Shown in pieces: positions 17,201 through 25,267 of a DNA stretch of 64,000 nucleotides. Each line of letters begins with the position of its first letter. The first letter of the stretch is position 1. The position numbers were made by a program, and so were the translations under genes. Source of the stretch: JAANXG01 sp049583715 (GTDB lineage Bacteria > Pseudomonadota > Gammaproteobacteria > Arenicellales > JAANXG01). Where the stretch lies: positions 1-64,000 of the forward strand of contig JBAUWJ010000041.1 of the NCBI GenBank assembly GCA_049583715.1. The letters run 5' to 3'. The notes under the pieces were generated by a model. The model was not told the origin of the DNA and searched no databases. It saw only the letters and a list, made by a program, of their open reading frames with translations.

Positions 17201-17308
17201 CGAATAGCCCAGCTCCGCCGCCCGCGCCACCAGCTCCTCCGGGTGCGAGGCGCCTCGCAGAAAGGAGAAGTTGCTCAAGCAATGAAGCTCGGCATAGGAG
17301 TATCGCAT
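14234..17308 (-). CDS. dnaE2: Error-prone DNA polymerase DnaE2 (ImuC)
   Basis: A 1024-residue C-family polymerase of the DnaE2 type, the usual length for that group and shorter than replicative DnaE. The N-terminal PHP domain opens [22 protein letters not shown]; the palm has [21 protein letters not shown] with catalytic aspartates; [22 protein letters not shown] is the finger-region block; the C-terminal OB fold ([25 protein letters not shown]) is typical. It performs SOS-induced translesion synthesis with ImuA and ImuB, which lie 6.4 kb away on the same strand. An SOS box begins at its start codon, so the transcript must be almost leaderless or a later start is used, though the family start fits this one. 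Confidence 0.95.
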   Translation of the reverse strand: [1024 protein letters not shown]

Positions 17309-17327
17309 ACTGTATTAATATACAGTA
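17308..17327 (-). promoter_or_regulatory. LexA (SOS) box of dnaE2
   Basis: TACTGTATTAATATACAGTA is a perfect CTGT-N8-ACAG palindrome of the E. coli LexA type. On the minus strand its end overlaps the first base of the dnaE2 ATG (17308-17306), leaving no room for a normal leader. Repression by LexA and induction after DNA damage are the expected behaviour. Confidence 0.93.
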
Positions 17328-17548
17328 TATTTCGGTTCTGCCACAGCGGCAATACGGATAGAGCTCCCCTCCCCCTCCAGCAGGCACGATGCTCGCCCTG
17401 CTCGAGTTGCTCGATCACAGTCGATGGTCTCCCCGGGAAGAATCGAATCCCCGGCGATCGACCCGGAGCAATGGGCCCGACTGTGCGTCTGATCGAGGTC
17501 GGCGTGACCGTTCAGACGGACGAGAGAACCTGGCTCGAGAGTCAGGCC

Positions 17549-18904
17549 TCAGCGCCGGCGCACGTTCATGGGCAGGCCGTACTTGGGCTTGAGGGTGACT
17601 TTGGCGACCGATTCGACCGGGTGGTCGGGAACCGGTCGGAGCTCGAAACGCTGAAGGAGCTGCGCCAGCACGAGCTGGACTTCGAGCATCGCCATGTTCG
17701 CGCCGATGCAGGTGCGTGGGCCTGCGGCAAAGGGCAGATAGCAATAGGAGTGGCGGCCTTCGCTGGCGCCGGGGGTAAATCTGTCCGGATCGAATCTTTC
17801 CGGGTCCGGCCAGAAGGCGGGGTGGCGATGCAGGGCGTAGGACACCACACCCACGTAGCTCCCCGCGGGGAGCAGATAGGAACCGAGTGCCTCTTCCTGC
17901 TCGCACCGCCTGGCCGATCCCCACACCGGTGGATAGAGGCGCATCGACTCCTGCACGACCTGCTTCAGGTAAGGAAGGCGACCGAGATCGGCGGCGGACG
18001 CGGGCTCTCCACCCAGGGCCGCATTCAGGTCACCGACCAGGCGCTGCTCTACCTCGGGATGCGTGCCGAGCAGGTACAGGGTCCACGTCAGAGCATTGGC
18101 CGAAGTCTCGTGGCCGGCCAGCATGAGGGTGACGACCTCGTCGCGCATTTGTGTCCTGGGCATGCTCTCCCCCGTCTCCTGATCGCGGGCATTGATCAGG
18201 CGGTCGAGGATGTTCTCGTCGCGGCCGGCGTCCCGCAGTCTCTCGTCGATCATGGTATACACGATCTCATCGAGCCGCTTCATCGCCCGTTTCCACTTGA
18301 GGTTGTGGGGCGTCGGGAGCCAGGGCACGAGTGTCATCAGCGCGCGAAGCTCCTGAGGCTCGAGGTTGACGGCCTCCACTATGGCAGCAACCTCCGTTGC
18401 GTACTCGTCTATGTCGCTTCCGAACAGGGTGCGACCGGCGATTCTGAATGTGAGCCCGCTCATTTCCCGCTCTATCCACAACGGACCGCCGGCGACGCGC
18501 CGTTCCCAATCAACGACCATCTCCTGTGTCAAGGCGTTGATCGTGCCGTCGAAGCTGTCCACGTTGCGATTGCTGAACAGAGGTTGCATCAGCTTGCGCT
18601 GCTTCACCCAGTGGGGACCGTCGTTGGTGATCAGTCCCTTGCCCATGATCTGCGCCAGCACCCGGTAGTCTATGGTGCGCTTGGAGAAATGCGTGTAGTC
18701 CTGTGCCAGGACGCGGCGGGCGTACTCGGGGTGATAGATGAGATAGGCGTCGAAGAGCCCGCGCCAACGCACGACATCCCCGTAAGTCGACATGAGGTCG
18801 TGAAAGAAGACATGGGGCTCGCGCTGAAACCGGTGCCACCGGTAGAAGCGCGGGGTTGTCGGAGGCGCCTGGAGGCCGCTTGAATCAGCTCGATTCATCA
18901 GCAT
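17549..18904 (-). CDS. Cytochrome P450
   Basis: A 451-residue soluble P450 mono-oxygenase. The I-helix oxygen-activation motif is AGHET (263-267), the K-helix ExxR is ESMR (319-322), the PERF-like segment is DPERFDPDRF and the haem ligand is Cys399 in PFAAGPRTCIG. The sequence most resembles the CYP4/CYP110-like bacterial group that hydroxylates fatty acids or terpenoids. No ferredoxin or reductase gene lies nearby, so electrons must come from elsewhere. ATG at 18904 and ATG two codons later are both possible; an AGGA site precedes both. Substrate unknown; the fatty-acid genes in the window are only a hint. Confidence 0.9.
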   Translation of the reverse strand: MLMNRADSSGLQAPPTTPRFYRWHRFQREPHVFFHDLMSTYGDVVRWRGLFDAYLIYHPEYARRVLAQDYTHFSKRTIDYRVLAQIMGKGLITNDGPHWVKQRKLMQPLFSNRNVDSFDGTINALTQEMVVDWERRVAGGPLWIEREMSGLTFRIAGRTLFGSDIDEYATEVAAIVEAVNLEPQELRALMTLVPWLPTPHNLKWKRAMKRLDEIVYTMIDERLRDAGRDENILDRLINARDQETGESMPRTQMRDEVVTLMLAGHETSANALTWTLYLLGTHPEVEQRLVGDLNAALGGEPASAADLGRLPYLKQVVQESMRLYPPVWGSARRCEQEEALGSYLLPAGSYVGVVSYALHRHPAFWPDPERFDPDRFTPGASEGRHSYCYLPFAAGPRTCIGANMAMLEVQLVLAQLLQRFELRPVPDHPVESVAKVTLKPKYGLPMNVRRR

Positions 18905-19212
18905 GATTCCTGCTGAAGGACCGGGCAGTCGTGGACCAGGGGCAGTCCCGCGAAGGGAAGTAGAATTTCTCTGGAAAGACGGTGGCGGGTCCGCGACGGG
19001 ATGCGGCGCTCCGTGCGTCGGGGGCTGGGGGCTGGGAGCGGTACTTTTCCTCTAGTGGAACCAGCCATCATCGCATCCATCTTGGTGCGGAAGATTTACC
19101 GGGGCCCACAAACCAAACACCTGCATGATTGGTTTGTGGGTCCGGTTTGGCAAATTAAAAAGGTCCGTGAAGACCTTCCTGACAGGGCTTCCTGCCGTTA
19201 CGACCTCCCCCT
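18905..19212. other. P450-cspA spacer with a long hairpin
   Basis: About 300 bases without a gene. It holds the presumed P450 promoter, a perfect 12-bp stem CCCACAAACCAA (19105-19116) with TTGGTTTGTGGG (19129-19140) around a 12-base loop, and the cspA terminator. The hairpin can be extended by two more pairs and has no U-tract on either strand. Confidence 0.6.
19155..19177 (-). terminator. Intrinsic terminator of the cold-shock gene
   Basis: Minus-strand stem AAGGTC/GACCTT (19177-19172 with 19165-19160) followed by five U and AT-rich sequence, 36 bases after the stop codon. Confidence 0.75.
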
Positions 19213-19416
19213 TTATAGTGGTTGAACGTTCCGCGCGGCCGGACCTTTCTGGCCCTGGGTCACTTCGAACTGCACCTTCTGACCTTCGGCCAGGGACTTG
19301 AAGCCGGAACCCTGTATGGCGGAATGGTGCACGAACACATCCTTGCTGCCGTCTTCCGGGCTGATGAACCCGAAACCCTTGCTGTCGTTAAACCACTTGA
19401 CGGTACCTGTAATCAC
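19213..19416 (-). CDS. Cold-shock domain protein (CspA family)
   Basis: A 67-residue single CSD protein, an RNA chaperone. RNP1 is KGFGFI and RNP2 VFVHHSAI; tryptophan in VKWFND is conserved. It starts at GTG (ITGTVKWFND) with GAGG eight bases upstream. A well-formed terminator follows. The spacer upstream is long and, as for many csp genes, probably gives a long 5' leader. The final NVQPL is typical of the family. Confidence 0.95.
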   Translation of the reverse strand: MITGTVKWFNDSKGFGFISPEDGSKDVFVHHSAIQGSGFKSLAEGQKVQFEVTQGQKGPAARNVQPL

Positions 19417-19948
19417 GAAATTACCTCAAAAAGAAATTGCGATGTCTGCAGCCCACACTTGTCGATTCATGTTACGGGAGGGGTCTTCTGAAGGTTCCAG
19501 GAGGGCTACCGAACCGTCGCCAGGATGTGGGCTGCGAGGATCGATAATACACAAAGTGGCGGAAATTGCACTACTTTTTGCGGGTCCGGGCGCCGGGTGC
19601 GCTCTGCCGGCCGACCGCCCGATGACCGGATTCGCCGGCCTCCCAACCGGCCCCCGGGAGCGGTCGCCCTTTCTGGGGAGCAGGGCCGAAACGGCGCTCG
19701 GATAGAGTGCCGCCTGCCCGCCCCCAACTTGCCGAGCGACGGCCCAGCGCACGGCGCTTCACCCCTCGAAGCGGTTCCCGGTGGATGCAAGCGTCCCTGT
19801 GACACCAGGGGGCTCCTTGAGCTGGATCAAGCGCCGGCGCCCGGGAGCCCCGATGCAGCGCATCCCGCCTCCCCTGCGACAACCCGGAAGGTGCTGTTGC
19901 CCGGCTTCGATCCCGCAGACGGGAAAGCCCGCTCGACCCGACGGGCTG
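19417..19948. other. Spacer between cspA and the binding-protein gene
   Basis: About 530 bases without a convincing gene. The part next to cspA is its leader/promoter: on the minus strand TATTAT at 19549-19544 is a good -10 with a poor -35, which would give a leader of over 100 bases. The region 19560-19920 is GC-rich, its reading frames look random in composition, and I recognise nothing there. Confidence 0.45.
19926..19947 (-). terminator. Possible terminator after the binding-protein fusion
   Basis: Stem AGCCCG/CGGGCT (19942-19947 with 19926-19931) immediately follows the stop codon on the minus strand and is followed by only UU, so termination may be weak. Confidence 0.45.
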
Positions 19949-21925
19949 CTACTTGTTCAGCCACTCCTGGAATTGTTCGGTCAGGTCGTCCTGGTGCTGT
20001 GCCCACCACTTGTAGTTGAAAAGCAGCACGTGTTTCGAGTTCTTCGGGTCTGTCGGCATGTAGGGTGCCATGGGTATACCGAGCTTGGCATTGTTGCCGA
20101 TCAGCGGCGCCGACGACACGCGGGCGGGTCCGTAGGAAATGTACTTCGCCTGGTCCGCGAGCCTCTGGGTATCGGTGGCGAAACGCAGGAAACTCTTGGC
20201 CGTCTGAAGGTGCGGCGCCCCTTTCGGCACCACCCAGCCGTCGAGGTCGAACACCTGCCACTGCCACATCATGGATATCGGCTCCTTTCGCTCCACGATG
20301 GCCGCAAACAAGCGGCCGTTGTAGGCCGATGCCATCGTGACCGTACCATCCGAGAGCAACTTGACGGGAACGTCGCCCTTCACCCACCAGATCACGTGGC
20401 TCTTTATGGTGCTCAGCTTGCGGAACGCACGGTTCACGCCTTCGGGGGTTTCCAGTTGATCATAAACCTGGTCCGCCGGAACACCGTCCGCGATCAAGGC
20501 CCACTCGAGGTTGTTGATCGGCTTCTTTTCCAGAGAGCGCATGCCCGGGAAGTCCTTGAGGTCGAAGACGTCCTTGATACTGGTCATCTTCTTCGGAAGC
20601 AGGTCGCTTCGATAGCCGAAAGCCGTGGAGAACACGATCTCCGGTGCCAGGCACGGCGTCACGATCATGTCGCCGAAGTCCTTGCTGGCGGGCGTCCCGT
20701 CCGGAGCCGGTGCGAGCCACTTGTCCGCCGGGATCTTCATCGCGAGACCCTCGTTGCAGGCTTCGATGGCGTTGGACGCCGTCATGTCCACGACGTCCCA
20801 GGTGACGTGTCCGGACTTCTCCTGCTGGCGCAGCAGCTTCAGACCTTCGGCGCTGGACTCATCCTCCGTAATGTGCACGCTGGGATGCACCTTCATGTAG
20901 GGATCATGGTACGCATTCCACTGACTCTTCGAGTAAGCACCGCCCCACGACACCACTTTGAGGTCACCGGAGACCTGGGACGTGCTCCCGGCGCTGCTCT
21001 GCGAAGTCGAGCTGCTGCTCGCGGTGGACTGCGACTGGCTGGACCCCACGGTGACGACCTGGGTCTTCCGGCTGCCGGGTTTGGGCATGCGGTGCATGGG
21101 GATGAGGTACTCGTTGATCAGCAGCTTGGCGGAGCTCGAGTACGCGGCGGGATCGGTCGGCTTCACGAGCTGGGCGCCGCCGTAGAGGCGATCGCGCATG
21201 GCCTTGGTCGCCTGCTGACCTTCGGGCGAGAGCAGGGCTGCCTGGATCCTGGCACTCAGGGTCGATGAGAGGCGCGAGCTGGAGGTGAAAGCCGCTCCCA
21301 GGGTCGTCTTCAAGTCCCGTACGGCGAGCTGATTGCGCTGCTCCTCGGGGACGTTCTGCAGCAAAGCCTTGCGGGTGATGCCGCAATAGCAGCGTTGGCT
21401 CAGGACTCCCTTGACGACGTTCGAGACGTCGCGCACCGACACCAGCATCGGGTGGCGCAGGGGGTTGTCGGCGAAAACGTCAAGGTTCGAGAACAGGATC
21501 ATGCCGAGGTCCGGCGGCGGCAACGCGCAGGTCAGGGCCTCGGTGCAGGAGAAAGACGACGTCACGCGCGAGCCGAAGAGCTTTCCTGTCGAGCTCTGCG
21601 GGGCGATCAGCACCCATTCCTGGTCCGGGACCTGAGCCAGCACCCGCTGGTGGTTGGCATCCACCTGGTATCCGACGAAATGAGGATCGCCGAGGTACAG
21701 GTCCGCCTTGTCATCCACGATGATGTCGGCGTAGTTGAGCTGATTGTCGGGATGCCGGTACTCCCAATGCTCCCCGGTCTTACGGCTCAGCAGGTCGGCG
21801 ATCGGCTTGAAGATCTTCTCACCGGTGGCGACCGTCTCCTGGGGCTGTGCCACGAAAACCAACGCCTGGGCGCTCGGCACCGCCAACAACATCCCACAGA
21901 TTACTAGACAAAAGAATCTACCCAT
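19949..21925 (-). CDS. Fusion of two periplasmic solute-binding proteins
   Basis: A 658-residue secreted protein. Residues 1-21 form a signal peptide (FFCLVICGMLLAVPSAQA). Residues about 22-280 resemble a PhnD-type (phosphate/phosphonate-like) binding protein (GEKIFKPIADLLSRKTG, YADIIVDDKADLYLGDPHFVGYQV). Residues 294-319 are a Ser/Thr/Gln-rich linker. Residues about 321-658 resemble a spermidine/putrescine-type (PotD) binding protein, starting LKVVSWGGAYSKSQWNAYHD. Each half is close to full length for its family. No ABC permease or ATPase gene is adjacent. Cysteines at 127, 133, 179 and 181 could form disulfides in the first lobe. The gene is monocistronic, with TATAAT upstream. The binding role is inferred from family; ligands are unknown. 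Confidence 0.82.
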   Translation of the reverse strand: MGRFFCLVICGMLLAVPSAQALVFVAQPQETVATGEKIFKPIADLLSRKTGEHWEYRHPDNQLNYADIIVDDKADLYLGDPHFVGYQVDANHQRVLAQVPDQEWVLIAPQSSTGKLFGSRVTSSFSCTEALTCALPPPDLGMILFSNLDVFADNPLRHPMLVSVRDVSNVVKGVLSQRCYCGITRKALLQNVPEEQRNQLAVRDLKTTLGAAFTSSSRLSSTLSARIQAALLSPEGQQATKAMRDRLYGGAQLVKPTDPAAYSSSAKLLINEYLIPMHRMPKPGSRKTQVVTVGSSQSQSTASSSSTSQSSAGSTSQVSGDLKVVSWGGAYSKSQWNAYHDPYMKVHPSVHITEDESSAEGLKLLRQQEKSGHVTWDVVDMTASNAIEACNEGLAMKIPADKWLAPAPDGTPASKDFGDMIVTPCLAPEIVFSTAFGYRSDLLPKKMTSIKDVFDLKDFPGMRSLEKKPINNLEWALIADGVPADQVYDQLETPEGVNRAFRKLSTIKSHVIWWVKGDVPVKLLSDGTVTMASAYNGRLFAAIVERKEPISMMWQWQVFDLDGWVVPKGAPHLQTAKSFLRFATDTQRLADQAKYISYGPARVSSAPLIGNNAKLGIPMAPYMPTDPKNSKHVLLFNYKWWAQHQDDLTEQFQEWLNK

Positions 21926-21967
21926 CCTCCGCTTCTCCGAGTAACAAGCCTGTCTGATTTTCAGTAC

Positions 21968-21973
21968 ATTATA
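21968..21973 (-). promoter_or_regulatory. -10 element of the binding-protein gene
   Basis: A perfect TATAAT on the minus strand, placing transcription about 35 bases before the ATG. No good -35 is seen at 16-18 bases, so activation by a regulator is possible. Confidence 0.5.
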
Positions 21974-22162
21974 GTCGATCGTCGCGACTCATAAGGCTGA
22001 GGTCGAACGGCTCCGGCCGCGCCGCGCCCGCGCGCGGGGAGCTGGGGCATGAATTGCCGGTGGTCCCGGAGGGATGGTCGCGGGCCGCCAGCGAAATGGA
22101 AACGCCGACCCGGGTTGCCCCGCCCCGGTCCGGGCGCGATCGCGCCGTGCCGCCCGGTGAGA

Positions 22163-23569
22163 TCAGTCGCGACTGCCGGAGCCGATCATCTTGGCGGGAT
22201 CCACCCATCGATCGAACTCCTCGGCCGTCACGTACCCCAGGTTCACGGCCTCCTCCTTCAAGGTGGTGCCGTTCTTGTAGGCCGTCTTGGCGATCTCCGC
22301 CGCTTTTTCGTATCCGATATGGGTGTTCAGCGCCGTCACCAGCATCAACGAGTTGTCGAGGTTCTTCTTCAGATTGCCGACGTTGGGCTCGATCCCGGCG
22401 GCGCATCGATCGTTGAAGGACACGCAGGCGTCGCCGATCAGGCGCGCGGATGACAACAGGTTCGCGATCATCATCGGTTTGAACACGTTCAGCTCGAAGT
22501 GGCCGTTCATCCCGCCCGTGGACAAGGCCACGTCGTTGCCGAGAACCTGGGCACAGACCATGGTCAGCGCTTCGGCCTGGGTGGGGTTCACCTTGCCCGG
22601 CATGATCGAGGAGCCGGGCTCGTTGGCGGGAATGATGATTTCCGCGATGCCCGAGCGCGGGCCCGACGCCAGAAGGCGGATGTCGTTGGCGATCTTCATC
22701 AGGCTCACCGCAAGCTGCTTGAGGGCTCCGTGGCTCTCCACCAGGGCGTCGTGGGCGGCCAGGGCTTCGAACTTGTTGCGCGCAGTGATGAAAGGATGCC
22801 CTGTGAGCTCCGCGATCCTGCGCGCCACCATCTCGGGATAGCCGGGCGGCGTGTTGATGCCCGTTCCCACGGCGGTGCCGCCGAGGGCGATTTCGCTGAG
22901 ATGAGCGAGGGTGTTCGTCAACGCGTCGAGGCCGTGGTCCAACTGCGAGGCGTAGCCCGAGAACTCCTGCCCCAGGGTCAGCGGGGTTGCGTCCATCAGG
23001 TGTGTCCGCCCGATCTTGACCTGATCCTTGAAGCTGCCGGCCTTCTCTTTCAACGTGTCCCGAAGGCGCGCGACTCCGGGAATGGTGCACTCCGCGATGA
23101 CGCGGTAGGCGGCGACATGCATCGCCGTGGGAAAGGTGTCGTTGGAGGATTGCGACTTGTTGACGTCGTCATTCGGATGCAGGGTGCGCTCGCCCTCCCC
23201 CAGCACCTTGCCTTCCAGGACGTGGGCCCGGTTGGCGATGACTTCGTTCACGTTCATGTTCGTCTGGGTGCCGGAGCCGGTCTGCCAGATCACCAGCGGG
23301 AACTGGTCGTCCAGGTCCCCGGCCAGGATCTCGTCGCACACCCGGGTGATCAGGTCGCGCTTGTCCAGTGGCAGCACGCCGAGCTCATGGTTGACATAGG
23401 CAGCGGCCTTCTTCAGCTCGGCGAAACCGTAGACGACCTCGATAGGCATGCGATAGCGCGGTCCCCCGATCCTGAAGTTGTTGCGCGACCGCTCCGTCTG
23501 GGCGCCCCAGTATTTGTCGGACGGAACGCGAACCTCGCCGAGCGAATCTCTTTCGATGCGGTATGTCAT
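22163..23569 (-). CDS. fumC: Class II fumarate hydratase
   Basis: A 468-residue oxygen-stable fumarase interconverting fumarate and malate in the citric-acid cycle. Signature GSSIMPGKVNPTQ, plus SGTQTNMNVNEVIANRA and KIGRTHLMDATPLTLGQEFSGY, mark FumC rather than aspartase or argininosuccinate lyase. The ATG at MTYRIERDSLGEVRVP is the family start; the frame upstream of it is not conserved. It is a single gene between the binding-protein fusion and imuB. Confidence 0.95.
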   Translation of the reverse strand: MTYRIERDSLGEVRVPSDKYWGAQTERSRNNFRIGGPRYRMPIEVVYGFAELKKAAAYVNHELGVLPLDKRDLITRVCDEILAGDLDDQFPLVIWQTGSGTQTNMNVNEVIANRAHVLEGKVLGEGERTLHPNDDVNKSQSSNDTFPTAMHVAAYRVIAECTIPGVARLRDTLKEKAGSFKDQVKIGRTHLMDATPLTLGQEFSGYASQLDHGLDALTNTLAHLSEIALGGTAVGTGINTPPGYPEMVARRIAELTGHPFITARNKFEALAAHDALVESHGALKQLAVSLMKIANDIRLLASGPRSGIAEIIIPANEPGSSIMPGKVNPTQAEALTMVCAQVLGNDVALSTGGMNGHFELNVFKPMMIANLLSSARLIGDACVSFNDRCAAGIEPNVGNLKKNLDNSLMLVTALNTHIGYEKAAEIAKTAYKNGTTLKEEAVNLGYVTAEEFDRWVDPAKMIGSGSRD

Positions 23570-23707
23570 GAGCCTTCGCCGGAGAATTCCGGCCGATGGA
23601 TGTGGGGATATTATCAGTGCTGGGGCAGCGTTTTTAAAGGCACGACCATCCATGCCGTCGCCCGGTACACGGGGCCCGTCCATGGAAGTCGCCCATAAAG
23701 ACAGGAA

Positions 23708-25267
23708 TCAAGAAAACAGGCCGTGCAGATACCATCGTTTGTGTTTCAAATCCTGGAACACCCACAAGCGGCGTCCTCGTGCATCGGTGGTGATGTAATA
23801 GTCCCGGCGCTGGTCACGCCGGCCCCACCACCCCGTCTCGATGCGCTCAGGGCCTTTGACGATTTTCGATTGACCCCCATTCGGGGAGGGTCCGTCCGAC
23901 CACGGCAGGGCCCTGGGAGGGTCGAGCAGCCACAGCGGTCGATGTCCCCGCAGACCGGCGCAATGAGTCCCGGTTCTCGAGCCGGGATTCGCAGCCGTGC
24001 TCCAGGCGAGCTCGGGGAGGTGCTGGTCCAGCGTATGGAGTATATCCAGTCCCCGCCCGCCGAGATGCATCGCCAGCAGCTCCTCGCTTTGCTGCCACTG
24101 CAGGGTCTTTTCATCGCCGGCTTCGAACAGTCGCCCGTTCCTGCCGGAAAGGGGATGGATACGCCTGCTCTCCAGCACCAGTCCCGAGACGGGCCCGGCA
24201 AGCTCGATCCGGCTCAACCGTTCAATGGTCAGCTTCTGCAAATGATCCATGTCCCGGCTGATGTGACGTACCCCGATATCCACGCGCGTATTGTCCGTTT
24301 CCCGGCCCGTTCCCTGCTCGGGCAGGAGCACGATGTCGAAGCCGCTGGTCCCGCGCTCCGAACGGCGCAGATAATCCACCCATTGCCGCAGGAGATATTC
24401 GACACCCAGTGTGACCTGCGCCAGGTCGTCAGTGGACCAGTCCAGCATCAAAACACTCGAAAAGTGCGCAGGCGAATCGTGAAGCCGCTGAGGATCGGGA
24501 TGCCTGCCCAGCAGGCGGTCCATCTCCCTCACCAGGACGACTCCAAAACGACGGGCCAGTCCGTCCGCGGGCAGGCGCCACAAATCCTTGAGAGTATGTA
24601 TCCCGGTCTTCTCGAGACGCCTGACGGTCTTCTGATCCAGATTCCACAGGGCCAGGGGCATGGCCCCCAGGACGGAGCGCAAGGCGGCTTTTTCCTCCAC
24701 GACGATGTCCCGCCCCCAGTGCGCCAGGTGCTTCGCCGCCGAAGGCGTGGGCGCCCCGGCAATGCGGTAAAGATGACCGTCGGCGTCGAGACGGTGCTCG
24801 ATCAATACCTTGAGCCGCTCCAGGCCCCCGAACAGGTTCACGCTGCCCCGGACTTCGATCAATACCGTTTCCGGCGGCTGTATGCAGACCACCGGGCTGA
24901 AAGACAACATCCGGTCGCCGATTCTTTCAAGGCGCTGTTTCTCCCGTCCGGGCCGGCGCCGCCGGACCACCAGCCCCGGACAGATCACACTCGCGGCGCT
25001 GATCGTCATGCCCGGGTACACGCCTTGCCGATGCGCTTGCGGCGAGGCGCGGTAAACCAGCCAGCCCCGCTGTGACTCCTCGGCGACGACGATGGGAGCC
25101 GGCGGGACGGTGGAGGCCGTCTTGTCCGCGTTCCTCAGTGCCTCGCCTGCCAGCCAGGGGAAATGAACCGCCAGCCACAGGGGGGCCGGACGGTGCGGAA
25201 TGGTGGGAGCATTTCCAGGCTCCGGCTCCTTGAAAACCGGTAATGCGTGCCGGGCGCCGGATTTCAT
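23708..25267 (-). CDS. imuB: ImuB, Y-family polymerase-like mutasome protein
   Basis: A 519-residue Y-family polymerase homologue starting one base inside the imuA stop (TGATG). The finger/palm region is recognisable (LWLAVHFPWLAGEAL, AHRQGVYPGMTISAASVICPGL, GSVNLFGGLERL, GIHTLKDLWRLPADGLARRFG), but the catalytic acidic pair of active Y polymerases is not in place. This is usual for ImuB, which serves as a hub linking DnaE2 and the beta clamp. The long C-terminus (from about 330) is also family-typical. Coupled to imuA and controlled by the SOS box upstream of it. Confidence 0.92.
   Translation of the reverse strand: MKSGARHALPVFKEPEPGNAPTIPHRPAPLWLAVHFPWLAGEALRNADKTASTVPPAPIVVAEESQRGWLVYRASPQAHRQGVYPGMTISAASVICPGLVVRRRRPGREKQRLERIGDRMLSFSPVVCIQPPETVLIEVRGSVNLFGGLERLKVLIEHRLDADGHLYRIAGAPTPSAAKHLAHWGRDIVVEEKAALRSVLGAMPLALWNLDQKTVRRLEKTGIHTLKDLWRLPADGLARRFGVVLVREMDRLLGRHPDPQRLHDSPAHFSSVLMLDWSTDDLAQVTLGVEYLLRQWVDYLRRSERGTSGFDIVLLPEQGTGRETDNTRVDIGVRHISRDMDHLQKLTIERLSRIELAGPVSGLVLESRRIHPLSGRNGRLFEAGDEKTLQWQQSEELLAMHLGGRGLDILHTLDQHLPELAWSTAANPGSRTGTHCAGLRGHRPLWLLDPPRALPWSDGPSPNGGQSKIVKGPERIETGWWGRRDQRRDYYITTDARGRRLWVFQDLKHKRWYLHGLFS

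Noticed and set aside
17331..17548. Possible gene remnant between dnaE2 and P450
   Set aside because: No recognisable domain in any frame; the spacer is best read as P450 3' end plus dnaE2 promoter.
15851..18883. A plus-strand frame of about 1000 codons
   Set aside because: Antisense to dnaE2 and the P450 gene; its translation is Gln/Arg/Gly-rich with no domain, and both minus-strand genes are well supported.
19560..20019. A plus-strand frame of about 160 codons upstream of the binding-protein stop
   Set aside because: Pro/Arg-rich, no ribosome-binding site, and its end lies inside the well-supported minus-strand gene.
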